DNA from: Actinoallomurus purpureus
Lineage (GTDB): Bacteria; Actinomycetota; Actinomycetes; Streptosporangiales; Streptosporangiaceae
DNA: 64,000 bases
Direction of reading: 5' to 3'
Assembly: GCF_024055795.1 (NCBI RefSeq)
Contig: NZ_JAMXMY010000001.1
Coordinates: 248,001 to 312,000, forward strand
Under the pieces are notes generated by a model, which had not been told where the DNA came from, did no database searches, and saw only the letters and a list, made by a program, of their open reading frames with translations. Position numbers and translations under genes: made by a program. Below, piece by piece: positions 41,450-50,554 of the stretch. The first letter of the stretch is position 1. Each line of letters begins with the position of its first letter.

Positions 41450-42148
41450 TCAGCTCGGGGCCACGGCGCGGCCGGTCTGCGGGGAGATCATGCCGGCGCA
41501 CAGGCCGCGGCCGGCCAGTCCCTGTGCGATGCGTGGGATCGCGGCGAGGGTGTTGGCGGGCCACTCATGCATGAGGATGATCTGGCCGTTGGTGAGCCGG
41601 GCGTTGGCCTGCACGATCGCGTCGGTGCTCGCGCCGTTCCAGTCCTGCGAGTCGACGTCCCAGATGATCTGGGTCAGGCCGTACTTGGCCTCGACCGACC
41701 GTAGCGTCGCATTGGTCTCACCGTACGGCGGGCGGAACAGCTTCGGCGTGCCGCCGCCCGCGTTGGCGATGGCCTGCTGGGTCCGGGAGATCTCCGAGTC
41801 GATTTGCGACTGGCTCTCCTGGATCAAGTGCGGGTGGGTGTAGCTGTGGTTGCCGATCCACATGCCGGCGCTGACCTCGGCCCGGACCTGGGACGAGTAG
41901 GCGGCGGCGTACTGGCCCTCGTTGAACATCGTGGCCCGCAGCCCGTTCTGCTTGAGTGCGTTGAGCAGGCTCGGGGTGTGAGCGTTCGACGGGCCGTCGT
42001 CGAAGGTGAGCCCGACGTATCCGTTGCAGGTGGCGGCGTGTGACGGGGTGGCGTTGACGGTGAAGGGGACGTTGCTCGCCACGGCCATCGCGGCGACGGC
42101 CAGTCCCGTGGCCAAGGAGCGGTTCGGCAGATGTGGTCTGATTCGCAT
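41450..42148 (-). CDS. secreted CE4 polysaccharide deacetylase (acetylxylan esterase-like)
   Basis: A 232-residue secreted deacetylase. The signal peptide ends near PSHAAT (residue 40). The NodB core shows TFDDGPS (Asp50, Asp51), the metal His pair in GNHSYTHPHL (His101, His105), LFRPPYGETN, DVDSQDW and QIILMHEWP. Streptomycete acetylxylan esterases of family CE4 have this size and pair with GH11 xylanases, as here (62 bp after the xylanase). It likely removes acetyl groups from xylan. Its 3' end is duplicated at 39.5 kb. Confidence 0.92.
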   Translation of the reverse strand: MRIRPHLPNRSLATGLAVAAMAVASNVPFTVNATPSHAATCNGYVGLTFDDGPSNAHTPSLLNALKQNGLRATMFNEGQYAAAYSSQVRAEVSAGMWIGNHSYTHPHLIQESQSQIDSEISRTQQAIANAGGGTPKLFRPPYGETNATLRSVEAKYGLTQIIWDVDSQDWNGASTDAIVQANARLTNGQIILMHEWPANTLAAIPRIAQGLAGRGLCAGMISPQTGRAVAPS

Positions 42149-42210
42149 GGCGGGGGTCCTCCTCTTGCTGGCGGCGCGACCGCAGTCGGTCTCGGGGGAC
42201 GGGACGTTTA

Positions 42211-43018
<808 letters not shown>

Positions 43019-43028
43019 CGATAGACTC

Positions 43029-43040
43029 CGAAATGTTTCG
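43029..43040. promoter_or_regulatory. xylanase operator 1 (CGAAA-N2-TTTCG)
   Basis: A perfect inverted repeat, CGAAATGTTTCG, 10 bp upstream of the -35. GAAA-type inverted repeats are known in streptomycete xylanase promoters and mediate xylan-responsive control. This copy would lie at the polymerase edge. Confidence 0.65.
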
Positions 43041-43157
43041 AACGTCTCATCGGTCGTGCGTTGTTATATCTGGCCACTGACGTGCACGTTCGGTGGCTTT
43101 GTTGGCGAAGTGCTCACTTGAAAACTGGTGAAAGAACGATCAATCATGCAGAGGATG

Positions 43158-43169
43158 CGAAAGATTTCG
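43158..43169. promoter_or_regulatory. xylanase operator 2 (CGAAA-N2-TTTCG)
   Basis: A second perfect copy, CGAAAGATTTCG, 129 bp farther upstream. That is about 12 helical turns, so looping between the two is possible. The rest of 42898-43227 shows no gene. Confidence 0.6.
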
Positions 43170-43227
43170 AAAGTGGATCGCCGCGACGCGGGACCGCGCG
43201 AACAGGGGGAACCCCCTGGTGCTCGGG

Positions 43228-43767
43228 TCATTGGTGGGTGCTTGGCTCTGTGGGGATGAGGATGGGGCTGAGCAGGTAGGGCTTGCGGTCGAGGTTGGCC
43301 TGATTGCCTCGCACTGCGGTGATCGCGGCGATCAGGTGGTCGATCAGGTCGGCGCGTTCCTGGTCGGTGAGCCAGAGTGCGAACTGCGTGTAGCCGAGTG
43401 AGTCGTTGACCGGGTCGGCGTCGGGTCGGTCGAGGTAGGCGTTGGCCTCGGAGAGCAGGACACTCATGGCGAGCGTGAAGGTGCGCCGGTGGTCTTGGAG
43501 GGTCATGGCCGCGGCTGCCCTGCGGTCGATGACGGGCCGGTCCCCGCGCAGGAGGTAGCCGCGTTCGATGATGCCGTTGACCCTCCGCTCGTCGGCCACC
43601 TCCAGGACGCCCGCCTCGGCCAGCAGCCCGACATGCCGGTAGACGGTGGTACGCGGCACATCCGCCAGATCCGCGCACAACTCGTTGGTGGTGCGCAGGC
43701 GTCCGCCCGACATCGCGTGCACGATACGCAGCCGGATCGGGTGCAGTAGAAGGTCGAGAGCATCCAC
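43228..43767 (-). CDS. ArsR-like winged-helix transcriptional regulator
   Basis: A 179-residue regulator. The N-terminal winged helix (about 1-85) reads LDLLLHPIRLRIVHAMSGGR, TTNELCADLADVPRTTVYRHVGLLAEAGVLEVADE, the ArsR/helix-turn-helix_20 pattern. The C-terminal half is helical (TFTLAMSVLLSEANAYL) and probably an effector domain. GTG 43767 was chosen. It is divergent from an alpha/beta hydrolase across a short operator-bearing gap and probably represses it. Confidence 0.85.
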   Translation of the reverse strand: MDALDLLLHPIRLRIVHAMSGGRLRTTNELCADLADVPRTTVYRHVGLLAEAGVLEVADERRVNGIIERGYLLRGDRPVIDRRAAAAMTLQDHRRTFTLAMSVLLSEANAYLDRPDADPVNDSLGYTQFALWLTDQERADLIDHLIAAITAVRGNQANLDRKPYLLSPILIPTEPSTHQ

Positions 43768-43794
43768 AAGAGCGATGATCCCACATATGGTACT

Positions 43795-43812
43795 GTTCCC
43801 AAAAATGGGATC
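43795..43812. promoter_or_regulatory. operator between regulator and hydrolase
   Basis: TCCCA-AAAA-TGGGA is a perfect 5-bp inverted repeat with further outer pairing. It lies 15 bp upstream of the hydrolase start and 30 bp from the regulator start, ideal for joint repression. Confidence 0.5.
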
Positions 43813-43827
43813 GTTGAGGAGGGCGCG

Positions 43828-44733
43828 ATGCCGGCTGTAAAACCGCCACAGGGACGCCTCTACCGGGTCGAGGGCCACGACCTGCTGCTGCACACCGCCG
43901 GAGCGGGCACTCCAACGGCGGTGTTCCTGGCCGGAGCCGGAGCGGTCGGCCTGGACTACTGGCCCTGCCAGCAGCAGATCGCCGAGTTCACCACGAGCGT
44001 GGTCTACGACCGGGCGGGTACCGGCTGGAGCGACCGAAGCGCGAGCCCGGCGCGCACCGCCGCGGCGGTGGCCGACGAACTCGCCGCCCTGCTCACCGCG
44101 GCCGCCGTGCCCGGGCCGTACATCCTGGTGGGCCACTCCCTCGGAGCCGACTACGCACGCGTCTTCACCTCGCGCTTCCCCGCCCAGGTCACCGGCCTGG
44201 TCCTGGTCGAGCCCCACCACGAGGACTACAACACCTTCCTGCCGCCCGAACTCGCCGCCATCCACCAGTCCTTCGACCCCGGCCAGGCGCTCGCCGGCGA
44301 GATCCCCGCCGAGGTCATCGAGCTCTACCGGTCCCTGTTCAACCAAGAGATGGCCGCATGGCCGGACGAGATCCGCAAGCCCCTGGTCGAATGCCACCTC
44401 AGCCGCGAATGGCTGCAGACTGGGCTGGTCGAGGCCATGGCCGCCCGCACGCTGTATGAGGAACTCCGTGCGGCCGGGCCGCTGCCGGAGCTGCCGCTGA
44501 TCGTCTTGACCGCCACCGGCATCGACCCATTCAAGACAGCGGTCTCCGGCGCGATTCCCCAAGCCCTGCTCCTGGGCGAGATCGAGGGCAAAACGCGGCT
44601 GTACGACCAGATCGCCGCCTCGGTCCCACGCGGGGAGAACCGCCTCATCGACGGCGTCGGCCACACCACCCTTTCCATGCGCCGCCCCGACGCCATCACC
44701 CAAGCAGTACACGACGTCATCGACCGTCGATGA
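43828..44733 (+). CDS. alpha/beta hydrolase
   Basis: A 301-residue hydrolase. The oxyanion region is VFLAGAGAVGLDYW, the nucleophile elbow LVGHSLGADYARVF (Ser), an acid residue lies in the LIVLTATGIDPF region, and the His is in DGVGHTTLSMRRP. YDRAGTGWSD marks the usual loop. The family includes lactonases and esterases; substrate unknown. GAGG precedes ATG. It is probably regulated by the divergent ArsR-like protein. Confidence 0.88.
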   Translation: MPAVKPPQGRLYRVEGHDLLLHTAGAGTPTAVFLAGAGAVGLDYWPCQQQIAEFTTSVVYDRAGTGWSDRSASPARTAAAVADELAALLTAAAVPGPYILVGHSLGADYARVFTSRFPAQVTGLVLVEPHHEDYNTFLPPELAAIHQSFDPGQALAGEIPAEVIELYRSLFNQEMAAWPDEIRKPLVECHLSREWLQTGLVEAMAARTLYEELRAAGPLPELPLIVLTATGIDPFKTAVSGAIPQALLLGEIEGKTRLYDQIAASVPRGENRLIDGVGHTTLSMRRPDAITQAVHDVIDRR

Positions 44734-44735
44734 CG

Positions 44736-45000
44736 GCCGGCAGCGGCGGCCTTCGCAGGGGCTGGAGCTTCCTCAACCGACGCCAGCAGATGATGGCGCA
44801 GGCGAGGGTGAGGAAGGCTTGGTGGATGTCGTCGCGGATCTCCCAGCGGATGCGCAGGCGGCGGAACCAGTGCAGGAGCGCGAAAGTCTGTTCCACCACC
44901 CACCGGTGAACGCCGAGGCCGGAGCCGTGCTCGGCGCCGCGCCGGGCGATGTGCGGGGTGATCCCGACCGAGCGGACCTGGCGGCGGTAGGAGGAGTTCT
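44736..45000 (-). mobile_element. IS5-family transposase C-terminal remnant
   Basis: The frame reads SYRRQVRSVGITPHIARRG, GLGVHRWVVEQTFALLHWFRRL, RIRWEIRDDIHQAFLTLACA, IICWRRL, the end of an IS5/IS427-group DDE transposase (the WVVE Glu of the triad is present). The N-terminal two thirds is missing and no terminal repeats are visible. It is a dead fragment. Confidence 0.75.
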
Positions 45001-45026
45001 AAGGATCGCTTAGCTAATCAGAGACG

Positions 45027-45575
45027 CTATGAGGCTTGCTGGGTGACGCGAGCGCGAACTGCCTCGCGCAGGGCTGTGGCCTCGGCTCCCAGCGCGGTCA
45101 GGACTTGGGTCGCGATGCCTTCGCCGTCTGCGAGCAAGCCGAGCAGCAGGTGCTCGGTGTCGATGCGCTGGTGCCCGAGGGCCTGTGCCTCGCGCAACGT
45201 CAGTTCGACGAGTACCTTCTTGGCGCGCGGGGTGAAGGGCGGCCGAGGGAAGCGGAAGGCACCAGGGCCGAAGGTGTCGTCGGCGTGGCGCTGGATCTCG
45301 ACAACGTCGATGCCGATCGAGGACAGGGCGTCCTTGGCCTCCTGGCCTCCGGTCGCGGCGACCCCGGCCTCCGCTAGCAGCCGGACCGTCTCCTCGCGTG
45401 CCCGCTGCAGCTCAATGCCGTGCCCTCGAAGCACCTCGCTGGCCGTGCCTGCAGTACTGGCCAGCCCGAGCAGCAGGTGCTCGGTGCCGATGAAGTCGTG
45501 GCCCAGCGCAACGGCCGCGTCCTGGGATGCCGTCACGGCCCGCTTGGCGAGCTCGGTGAATCGTTCGAACACCAC
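45027..45575 (-). CDS. Clp N-terminal domain protein
   Basis: A 182-residue protein with two Clp_N repeats (about 1-75: FERFTELAKRAVTASQDAAV, GHDFIGTEHLLLGLA; about 108-180: FTPRAKKVLVELTLREAQ, GHQRIDTEHLLLGLL). No ATPase domain is present. Such stand-alone proteins may act as adaptors or decoys of ClpC. GTG follows AAGGAGG. It overlaps translationally with the upstream helix-turn-helix gene. Confidence 0.92.
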   Translation of the reverse strand: MVFERFTELAKRAVTASQDAAVALGHDFIGTEHLLLGLASTAGTASEVLRGHGIELQRAREETVRLLAEAGVAATGGQEAKDALSSIGIDVVEIQRHADDTFGPGAFRFPRPPFTPRAKKVLVELTLREAQALGHQRIDTEHLLLGLLADGEGIATQVLTALGAEATALREAVRARVTQQAS

Positions 45576-45576
45576 T

Positions 45577-45822
45577 TCAGTCCTCCTTGCCGGTGAGTTT
45601 GCGTCGGGTCGCATGCTTCTCGTGCACCGACTGCCTGCTGACCTGCAGTGCTGCCGCAATGCTCTGCCATGTCCAGCCCTGCTCACGGGCACTGTCTACG
45701 TGCAGACGCTCCAGTTCCTCCAGCAGACGCCGCAGCGCGACGACGGCTTGCAGTCCGATGGCGGGGTCCTTGTTGGTCACCTGTCTGGCCAGCGCGGCGG
45801 CCGGCGAGTCGTCAGCACCCAT
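45577..45822 (-). CDS. helix-turn-helix regulator paired with the Clp-N protein
   Basis: An 81-residue DNA-binding protein. A helical N-terminal region is followed by ARQVTNKDPAIGLQAVVALR, then the helix-turn-helix GWTWQSIAAALQVSRQSVHE with a basic tail (KHATRRKLTG). Its stop codon lies 2 bp before the Clp-N start. ATG 45822 abuts the operator palindromes, so it is probably autoregulated and may control the pair. Confidence 0.85.
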   Translation of the reverse strand: MGADDSPAAALARQVTNKDPAIGLQAVVALRRLLEELERLHVDSAREQGWTWQSIAAALQVSRQSVHEKHATRRKLTGKED

Positions 45823-45823
45823 G

Positions 45824-45869
45824 CTGTCAGGGTGTCCTGACAGTCGCTTCGTGTCAAGACACCCTGACA
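45824..45869. promoter_or_regulatory. two TGTCA-N8-TGACA operators
   Basis: TGTCAGGGTGTCCTGACA (45825-45842) and TGTCAAGACACCCTGACA (45852-45869) are 18-bp inverted repeats whose centres are 27 bp apart. They touch the start of the helix-turn-helix gene. A TTGACA lies inside the second. The autoregulating protein is probably the helix-turn-helix gene product. Confidence 0.65.
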
Positions 45870-46014
45870 AGGGGCTTCGGTCAAGCCGCCCGAACGACCG
45901 CCACGTGGGCGAACATTGCCTGACACGGCACTTCGGGCTGCTCAGCGCGGGGATTCGTAATCCCTGCTCCCATCGCTGTTGCCGCTGCTGTACGGGCGCC
46001 AGGCGTCGGCGGCC

Positions 46015-46344
46015 TTAGGAGACCTTGACGGAGTGGGGACCCACGCTCACGGTGATGTCCACGTGTCCACCCAGAGCTGTCGCGTAGGCACGGAGTGTTT
46101 CAAGCTCCATGACTTCGATCTTCCCGTTCTCGATCTGCGAGATCCGGGACTGCGATACGCCGAGGGCCCGAGCCAACTCGACCTGAGTCTTCCCGACGGC
46201 CTTGCGTAGTTCCTTGAGGTGATGTCCGGCCACATAGGCGTCGAGTTCAGCCCGCGCCTTGGCCTGGCGTTCGGGGTCGGCCAGTTCAGGATGCCGCCGA
46301 TGGGCCTAGGCCTTGACGTCCTGCCAGTTGCGTCCGACGCTCAT
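46015..46344 (-). pseudogene. XRE/HipB-like antitoxin with an in-frame amber codon
   Basis: A good AAGGAGGG site starts MSVGRNWQDVKA, then TAG at codon 13 (46306-46308), and the frame continues AHRRHPELADPERQAKARAE and the XRE domain (KTQVELARALGVSQSRISQIENG) to DITVSVGPHSVKVS. The whole frame reads like the HigA-type antitoxins of actinomycetes. GTG 46233 could still yield a 72-residue DNA-binding part. It is probably a nonsense pseudogene. Confidence 0.75.
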
Positions 46345-46423
46345 CGGCCGCCCTCCTTGTCCTTCTGTGCCCGATAGTCGCCACCCCGGGCCCCGTCCGC
46401 GGTCACGATGATCTTCGGATGGG
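46343..46423 (-). pseudogene. truncated gene end upstream of the antitoxin
   Basis: The frame PKIIVTADGARGGDYRAQKD ends in TGA overlapping the antitoxin ATG, exactly where a toxin gene would end. The upstream part has been lost. It may be the scar of the cognate toxin; the fragment is too short to assign. Confidence 0.35.
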
Positions 46424-46520
46424 TAGTTGTAGCCTGCATCCGGAAAGCGACTCCTCGATCAAGCAGACATCGCCGACCCATTCAAACGGAACGACAGACA
46501 AGCAGGGAAGGCGGAGCAGC

Positions 46521-47023
46521 ATGCCCTCGCACGTTGACATCGATCTCGTCGTGTTCGACATCCTGGGGACCCTCGTCAACGAGCCCGGCGGACTCCACAA
46601 CAGCATCCGCGAGCTGGCTCCGACCGGCAGCTCGATCCCTGGCCCGACACCATCGAATCCCTCGAACGACTCGCGCAACATTTCCCTCTCGTAGGCCTTT
46701 CCAACGCGAGCCGAGCAACGCTGACCCGCCTCAATGCCCAGGCCGGACTGCGATGGCACTGCCTGCTCTCGGCGGAGGACGCTCAAAGCTACAAACCTGC
46801 CCCTGACGTCTACCGGCTCGCTGTCGAAATCGCCGGCGGTGGTGCACCCGAACGCATTCTCATGGTCGCCGCCCACGCATGGGACCTCCGGGGCGCACAA
46901 GCACTGGGACTGCGCACGGCCTATGTCCAACGGCCGGTCGGAGACCCACCTCTCGCCACCGACTCATTCGACTACCACACCGCCGGCCTCGCTGATCTTG
47001 TGGCTGTGATTCTCGACCGTTAG
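46521..47023 (+). pseudogene. HAD hydrolase (haloacid dehalogenase-like) with internal deletion
   Basis: GGAAGGCGGAG precedes ATG. The start MPSHVDIDLVVFDILGTLVN (nucleophile Asp) reads to about IRELAPT, then the frame shifts. In another frame it continues LDPWPDTIESLERLAQHFPL, VGLSNASRATL, YKPAPDVYRLAVEIA and MVAAHAWDLRGAQALGLRTA to TAG. The helical cap of about 60 residues is missing and the frame is broken. Confidence 0.8.
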
Positions 47024-47074
47024 CCCCGGTGATTCACGAATGCCGGAGTGGGCTGGCGATGCGCCACCTGTCGC

Positions 47075-47503
47075 TTATTCGGCCCACCCAATGACCTGGT
47101 CGACCTGGACATTGCGAAGGAGCGCGTTAGTGAAGTCGGCACCGGTGACATCGGTCCGGCCATGGGGGTGGATACCGGTGTTGACGTATCCGAGGCGGCT
47201 TCCGGTGAGGTCGGCGTCACGCAGATCAGCGTCACGCAGATCGCAGCCGGAGAATGCCGCGCCTCTCAACGATGCCCCCCGCAGGTCGGCGCCTTGCAGG
47301 TCACACATCTTGAACGAGCATCTGTCGAGGGTCGCGTGGCGAAGGTCGGCTCCGACAAATGAGCAGCGATCGAACCACAGCTGCTGCGTCCGCACCGACG
47401 TAAGATCCTGGCCGTCGAAGTTCTGCCGGTTGACGGCCGCCCTATAAAGAAGGGATCCCAGCGCCTGCCTCGGTGCCTCCGCGCGAGTCATGACCGCCAT
47501 CAT
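47075..47503 (-). CDS. pentapeptide repeat protein
   Basis: A 142-residue protein formed mostly of A(D/N)LxX repeats: FDGQDLTSV, FVGADLRHATL, LQGADLRGASLRGAAF, LRDADLRDADLTGSRL and VTGADFTNALL. They build a right-handed quadrilateral beta helix, often a DNA mimic or a scaffold. It carries no other domain. ATG 47503 or 47491 may start it. Function unknown. Confidence 0.88.
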   Translation of the reverse strand: MMAVMTRAEAPRQALGSLLYRAAVNRQNFDGQDLTSVRTQQLWFDRCSFVGADLRHATLDRCSFKMCDLQGADLRGASLRGAAFSGCDLRDADLRDADLTGSRLGYVNTGIHPHGRTDVTGADFTNALLRNVQVDQVIGWAE

Positions 47504-47571
47504 GTCCGCTCATCTGGGGCAATTTCTCGTACCGCTGAGCCGGTGACACGTCGAACGCCGCTGCGGGCGGG

Positions 47572-48354
47572 TCAGGATTTGTCGCGGTTCCGGTGAAGCC
47601 GGATGATGTCGGCGCCGAATGACCAGATGAGCGACGCCAGGGCGAGTCCGGTCGCGGTCGTCTCGACCGCTCGGGGGAGCAGGTCGGCGGCGACGATCGT
47701 CAGGATGATTCCCTGCAGTCCGGCGACGACACTGCGGGACCGGCGGGGCGTCAGTCGGGCGAGCAGCCAGTGTAGCCGCAGGCCCGCCGCCACGAACGCG
47801 TACCGCATGGCGCCGATCGCCAGCACCCAGACGCCGAGTGAGCCGGCGACGAAGACGCTGAGCACGAGGATCAGGAACGCGTCGACCTCCATGTCGAACC
47901 GGGCGCCCAGCGGGGAGGCCGTCCCGGTACGCCGGGCCACTTTCCCGTCGACGACGTCCAGTGTGAGTGCGACGGCGCTGATGCAGACCAGCAGCCCGGC
48001 CGGCGCCGGGTTGCGTACGGTGTCCGCGACGAGCGCGGTGACGCATCCGACGAGCGCCGTCCGCACCAGCGTCACGTGGTCGGCCGGGGCGAGCGAGCGT
48101 CGGCCGCGGCGGTGGAGGGCGAGGCCGAGAAGGGTGGCCGCCGTCGCGGCGTACACGACGCCGGCCAGCCAGCCGACGGCGCCGAGGCCGGTGGTCGCGG
48201 TCAGCAGGGCGAGCAGTGCCACCTGCGCGATCGCCCCGATGATGGGCGCCGGCGGGAACCGCCACCGGGAAGCAGGCCGGGTCTCGCTATAGGCTGGATC
48301 GTGATGTTCGGGGGACATCCGGTCGGTCGCGACAAGCGTGTCTATACGTCGCAT
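47572..48354 (-). CDS. CDP-alcohol phosphatidyltransferase
   Basis: A 260-residue integral membrane enzyme. The full signature D-x2-DG-x2-AR-x8-G-x3-D-x3-D is present at residues 133-158, and about six hydrophobic helices surround it. It transfers a phospho-alcohol from a CDP-activated donor to an acceptor (phospholipid or envelope glycan); the acceptor cannot be predicted. ATG follows GGAGAGGTCG. It is divergent from the methyltransferase/flippase/sulfatase genes. Confidence 0.92.
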   Translation of the reverse strand: MRRIDTLVATDRMSPEHHDPAYSETRPASRWRFPPAPIIGAIAQVALLALLTATTGLGAVGWLAGVVYAATAATLLGLALHRRGRRSLAPADHVTLVRTALVGCVTALVADTVRNPAPAGLLVCISAVALTLDVVDGKVARRTGTASPLGARFDMEVDAFLILVLSVFVAGSLGVWVLAIGAMRYAFVAAGLRLHWLLARLTPRRSRSVVAGLQGIILTIVAADLLPRAVETTATGLALASLIWSFGADIIRLHRNRDKS

Positions 48355-48559
48355 CTTCGACCTCTCCGCAGGAAAACGCCTCAATCGTGGCGTGGGTGCG
48401 GGGGAGCCTACCCCTGACGCGGGCCGCCCGTCAGCGCCGAGCCGAGTGAACGACGAGCGCTCGGGTCGGTGTCGGAAGGACGATTGAGACGGCATTGAAC
48501 CGATCACTCCGAATGCTCGTGTAGGAGGGCATGGCTCTCGAATCGGGAAGGTGCGCCGC

Positions 48560-49444
48560 GTGAGCGGGGCCGCGGTCAGCGGGTACGCCGTCGAATGGCT
48601 GGAGCTGCGTGAGGGCGCGGACGCGGCCGCCCGCGCGACCGAGTTGGTCCCTCTGCTCCGCCCGTTTCTGAGCGACGCGCCGCTGGTCATCCGGGACCTC
48701 GGGTGCGGCATCGGCTCCATGGGCCGCTGGCTCGCCGGTCGGCTGCCCGGTCGCCAGCACTGGATCCTGTGCGACCGCGATTCGGCACTGCTCGCCCAGG
48801 CCGTGACCCGGCCACCGCAGGCGGCCGCCGACGGCGGCCCGGTCACGGTCGAGGTCGAAGCGGGGGACGTCACCGAGCTGCGCGCTGCGGATCTCGCCGG
48901 TACGTCGCTGGTGACCGCCTCCGCGCTGCTGGACCTGCTCACCGCCGATGAGGTGGCCGGGCTGGCCGCTGCCTGCGCCGCGGCCGATTGTCCCGCGCTG
49001 CTGGCGCTCACCGTGGTCGGGAGGGTCGCGTTCGCTCCGGTCGACCCCCTGGATGAGGAACTCGGCGCTGCCTTCAATGACCACCAGCGCCGTACCGTCG
49101 ACGGCGGCCCCCCGCATGATTCCGCCCCTGACGGCGCGTCCCGGCCGGCCTCCCGGCGGCTCCTCGGCCCGGACGCGGCCGACGTCGCCGCCGCTGCCTT
49201 CGAACGGGCGGGCATGACGGTCCACCGCCGCCCCAGCCCCTGGCAGCTCGGCCCGGCGCAGGGGAAGCTGACCGCGCAGTGGCTGGAGGGCTGGGTCGAG
49301 GCCGCCGTCGAGCAGCGGCCGGACCTAGCCCCCTCGGCGGAGTCCTACCTGCACCGGCGGCTCGCCGCCGGTGCGGCCGGCGCGCTGTCGGTCGTGATCG
49401 GCCACGAGGACCTCCTCGCGCTGCCTGCGGGGGACCGGTCGTGA
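48560..49444 (+). CDS. class I SAM-dependent methyltransferase
   Basis: A 294-residue methyltransferase. The SAM motif I is VIRDLGCGIGSMGRWLAGRL, the acidic motif II is HWILCDRDSALL, and a late motif is TSLVTASALLDLLTADEV. The middle contains NDHQRRTVDGGPPHDSA. GTG 48560 follows GGGAAGG. Its stop overlaps the start of the flippase-like gene (GTGA), so they are translationally coupled. The substrate is unknown. Confidence 0.88.
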   Translation: MSGAAVSGYAVEWLELREGADAAARATELVPLLRPFLSDAPLVIRDLGCGIGSMGRWLAGRLPGRQHWILCDRDSALLAQAVTRPPQAAADGGPVTVEVEAGDVTELRAADLAGTSLVTASALLDLLTADEVAGLAAACAAADCPALLALTVVGRVAFAPVDPLDEELGAAFNDHQRRTVDGGPPHDSAPDGASRPASRRLLGPDAADVAAAAFERAGMTVHRRPSPWQLGPAQGKLTAQWLEGWVEAAVEQRPDLAPSAESYLHRRLAAGAAGALSVVIGHEDLLALPAGDRS

Positions 49445-50445
49445 AGCGGACGGTCTGGGTCTGGGTCCGTACGCTCATCGCCCTCGGCGTGATGGGTGTG
49501 CTCGTGCGGCGGCTCGGCACGCGGGCGGTCCTGGACGGGCTGCGGGTGATCGATCTGCGGGCGGTGTCCGCCGCGCTCGTGATCGGCCTGATGACGACGG
49601 TGCTCAGCGCCTGGCGCTGGTGCCTCGTCGCGTGGCGACTCGGTCTCCGGCTGCCCCTGCGGAACGCCGTCGCGGACTACTACCGCGCCCAGTTCCTCAA
49701 CGCGGTCCTGCCCGCGGGCGTCCTCGGCGACGTCCACCGGGCCGTACGGCACGGGCGGCAGGAAGGCGACGTGGGCCGCGGCGTCCGGGCGGTCGTGCTG
49801 GAGCGGGTCGCCGGTCAGGTGGTGGTGGTCGCGGTCGTCGCCGTCGCACTGGCCGCGTGGCCCACGGCGCTTCCGCCGCGGTTCCACGACCTCGTCACGA
49901 TCTCCGGGATGGCCGTCGGGGGGCTCGTGGTCGTCGTGTCGACCCTCGCCATCGTCGCCGGGGAGCGCTGGCGGGGGAGCGGCTCGCGATGGCGGCGCGC
50001 GTCGGCCGTCTCCCTCGGCGATCTGCGGCGCGGCCTGCTCGCCCGGGACGCCTGGCCGGGCATCGTCCTGCTGTCGGTGCTGTCGTTCGCCGGGTACCTC
50101 GCCCTTTTCCTCGTCGCCGCCCGAGCGGCGGGATCGACCGCCCCGCCGACCCGGCTGCTGCCGCTGATGATGCTGACCCTCCTCGCGATGGGCCTGCCGG
50201 TGAATGTCGCCGGCTGGGGGCCGCGCGAGGGAATGGCGGCGCTGGCGTTCGGTGCGGCCGGGCTGGGTGCGGCGCAGGGCCTCACCGTCGCGGTGGTGTA
50301 CGGGGTGCTCGCCCTGGTCGCGAGCCTGCCCGGTGCCGGCGTGCTGCTGTGGCCGGCCCTGGTCAGGGCGTGGCCGACGCCCGTACGCGCACCGGTCGCC
50401 CGCCCGCTGCCGCGCCGCATCGGCGATGCCGGGATCGACGCATGA
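49441..50445 (+). CDS. lysylphosphatidylglycerol synthase TM-domain (flippase-like) protein
   Basis: A 334-residue polytopic protein of the PF03706 (LPG_synthase_TM) family, with about eight hydrophobic helices. The conserved segments are SAWRWCLVAWRLGLRLPL, AQFLNAVLPAGVLGDVHRAVRHGR, VVLERVAGQ and LLPLMMLTLLAMGLPVNVAGWGPREG. These proteins are thought to flip or partner lipid-linked molecules; no aminoacyl-transferase domain is attached. Confidence 0.9.
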   Translation: MKRTVWVWVRTLIALGVMGVLVRRLGTRAVLDGLRVIDLRAVSAALVIGLMTTVLSAWRWCLVAWRLGLRLPLRNAVADYYRAQFLNAVLPAGVLGDVHRAVRHGRQEGDVGRGVRAVVLERVAGQVVVVAVVAVALAAWPTALPPRFHDLVTISGMAVGGLVVVVSTLAIVAGERWRGSGSRWRRASAVSLGDLRRGLLARDAWPGIVLLSVLSFAGYLALFLVAARAAGSTAPPTRLLPLMMLTLLAMGLPVNVAGWGPREGMAALAFGAAGLGAAQGLTVAVVYGVLALVASLPGAGVLLWPALVRAWPTPVRAPVARPLPRRIGDAGIDA

Positions 50446-50554
50446 ACCTTCGCGGGACGCCGCCCGTGTCTATAGTCGGCGCCGCCGCTCGTCCGGTAGG
50501 GACGGGGATGGGCGGCGGCATCCGACATCGCAGGGATCCGTACGGAGGGGTTAA

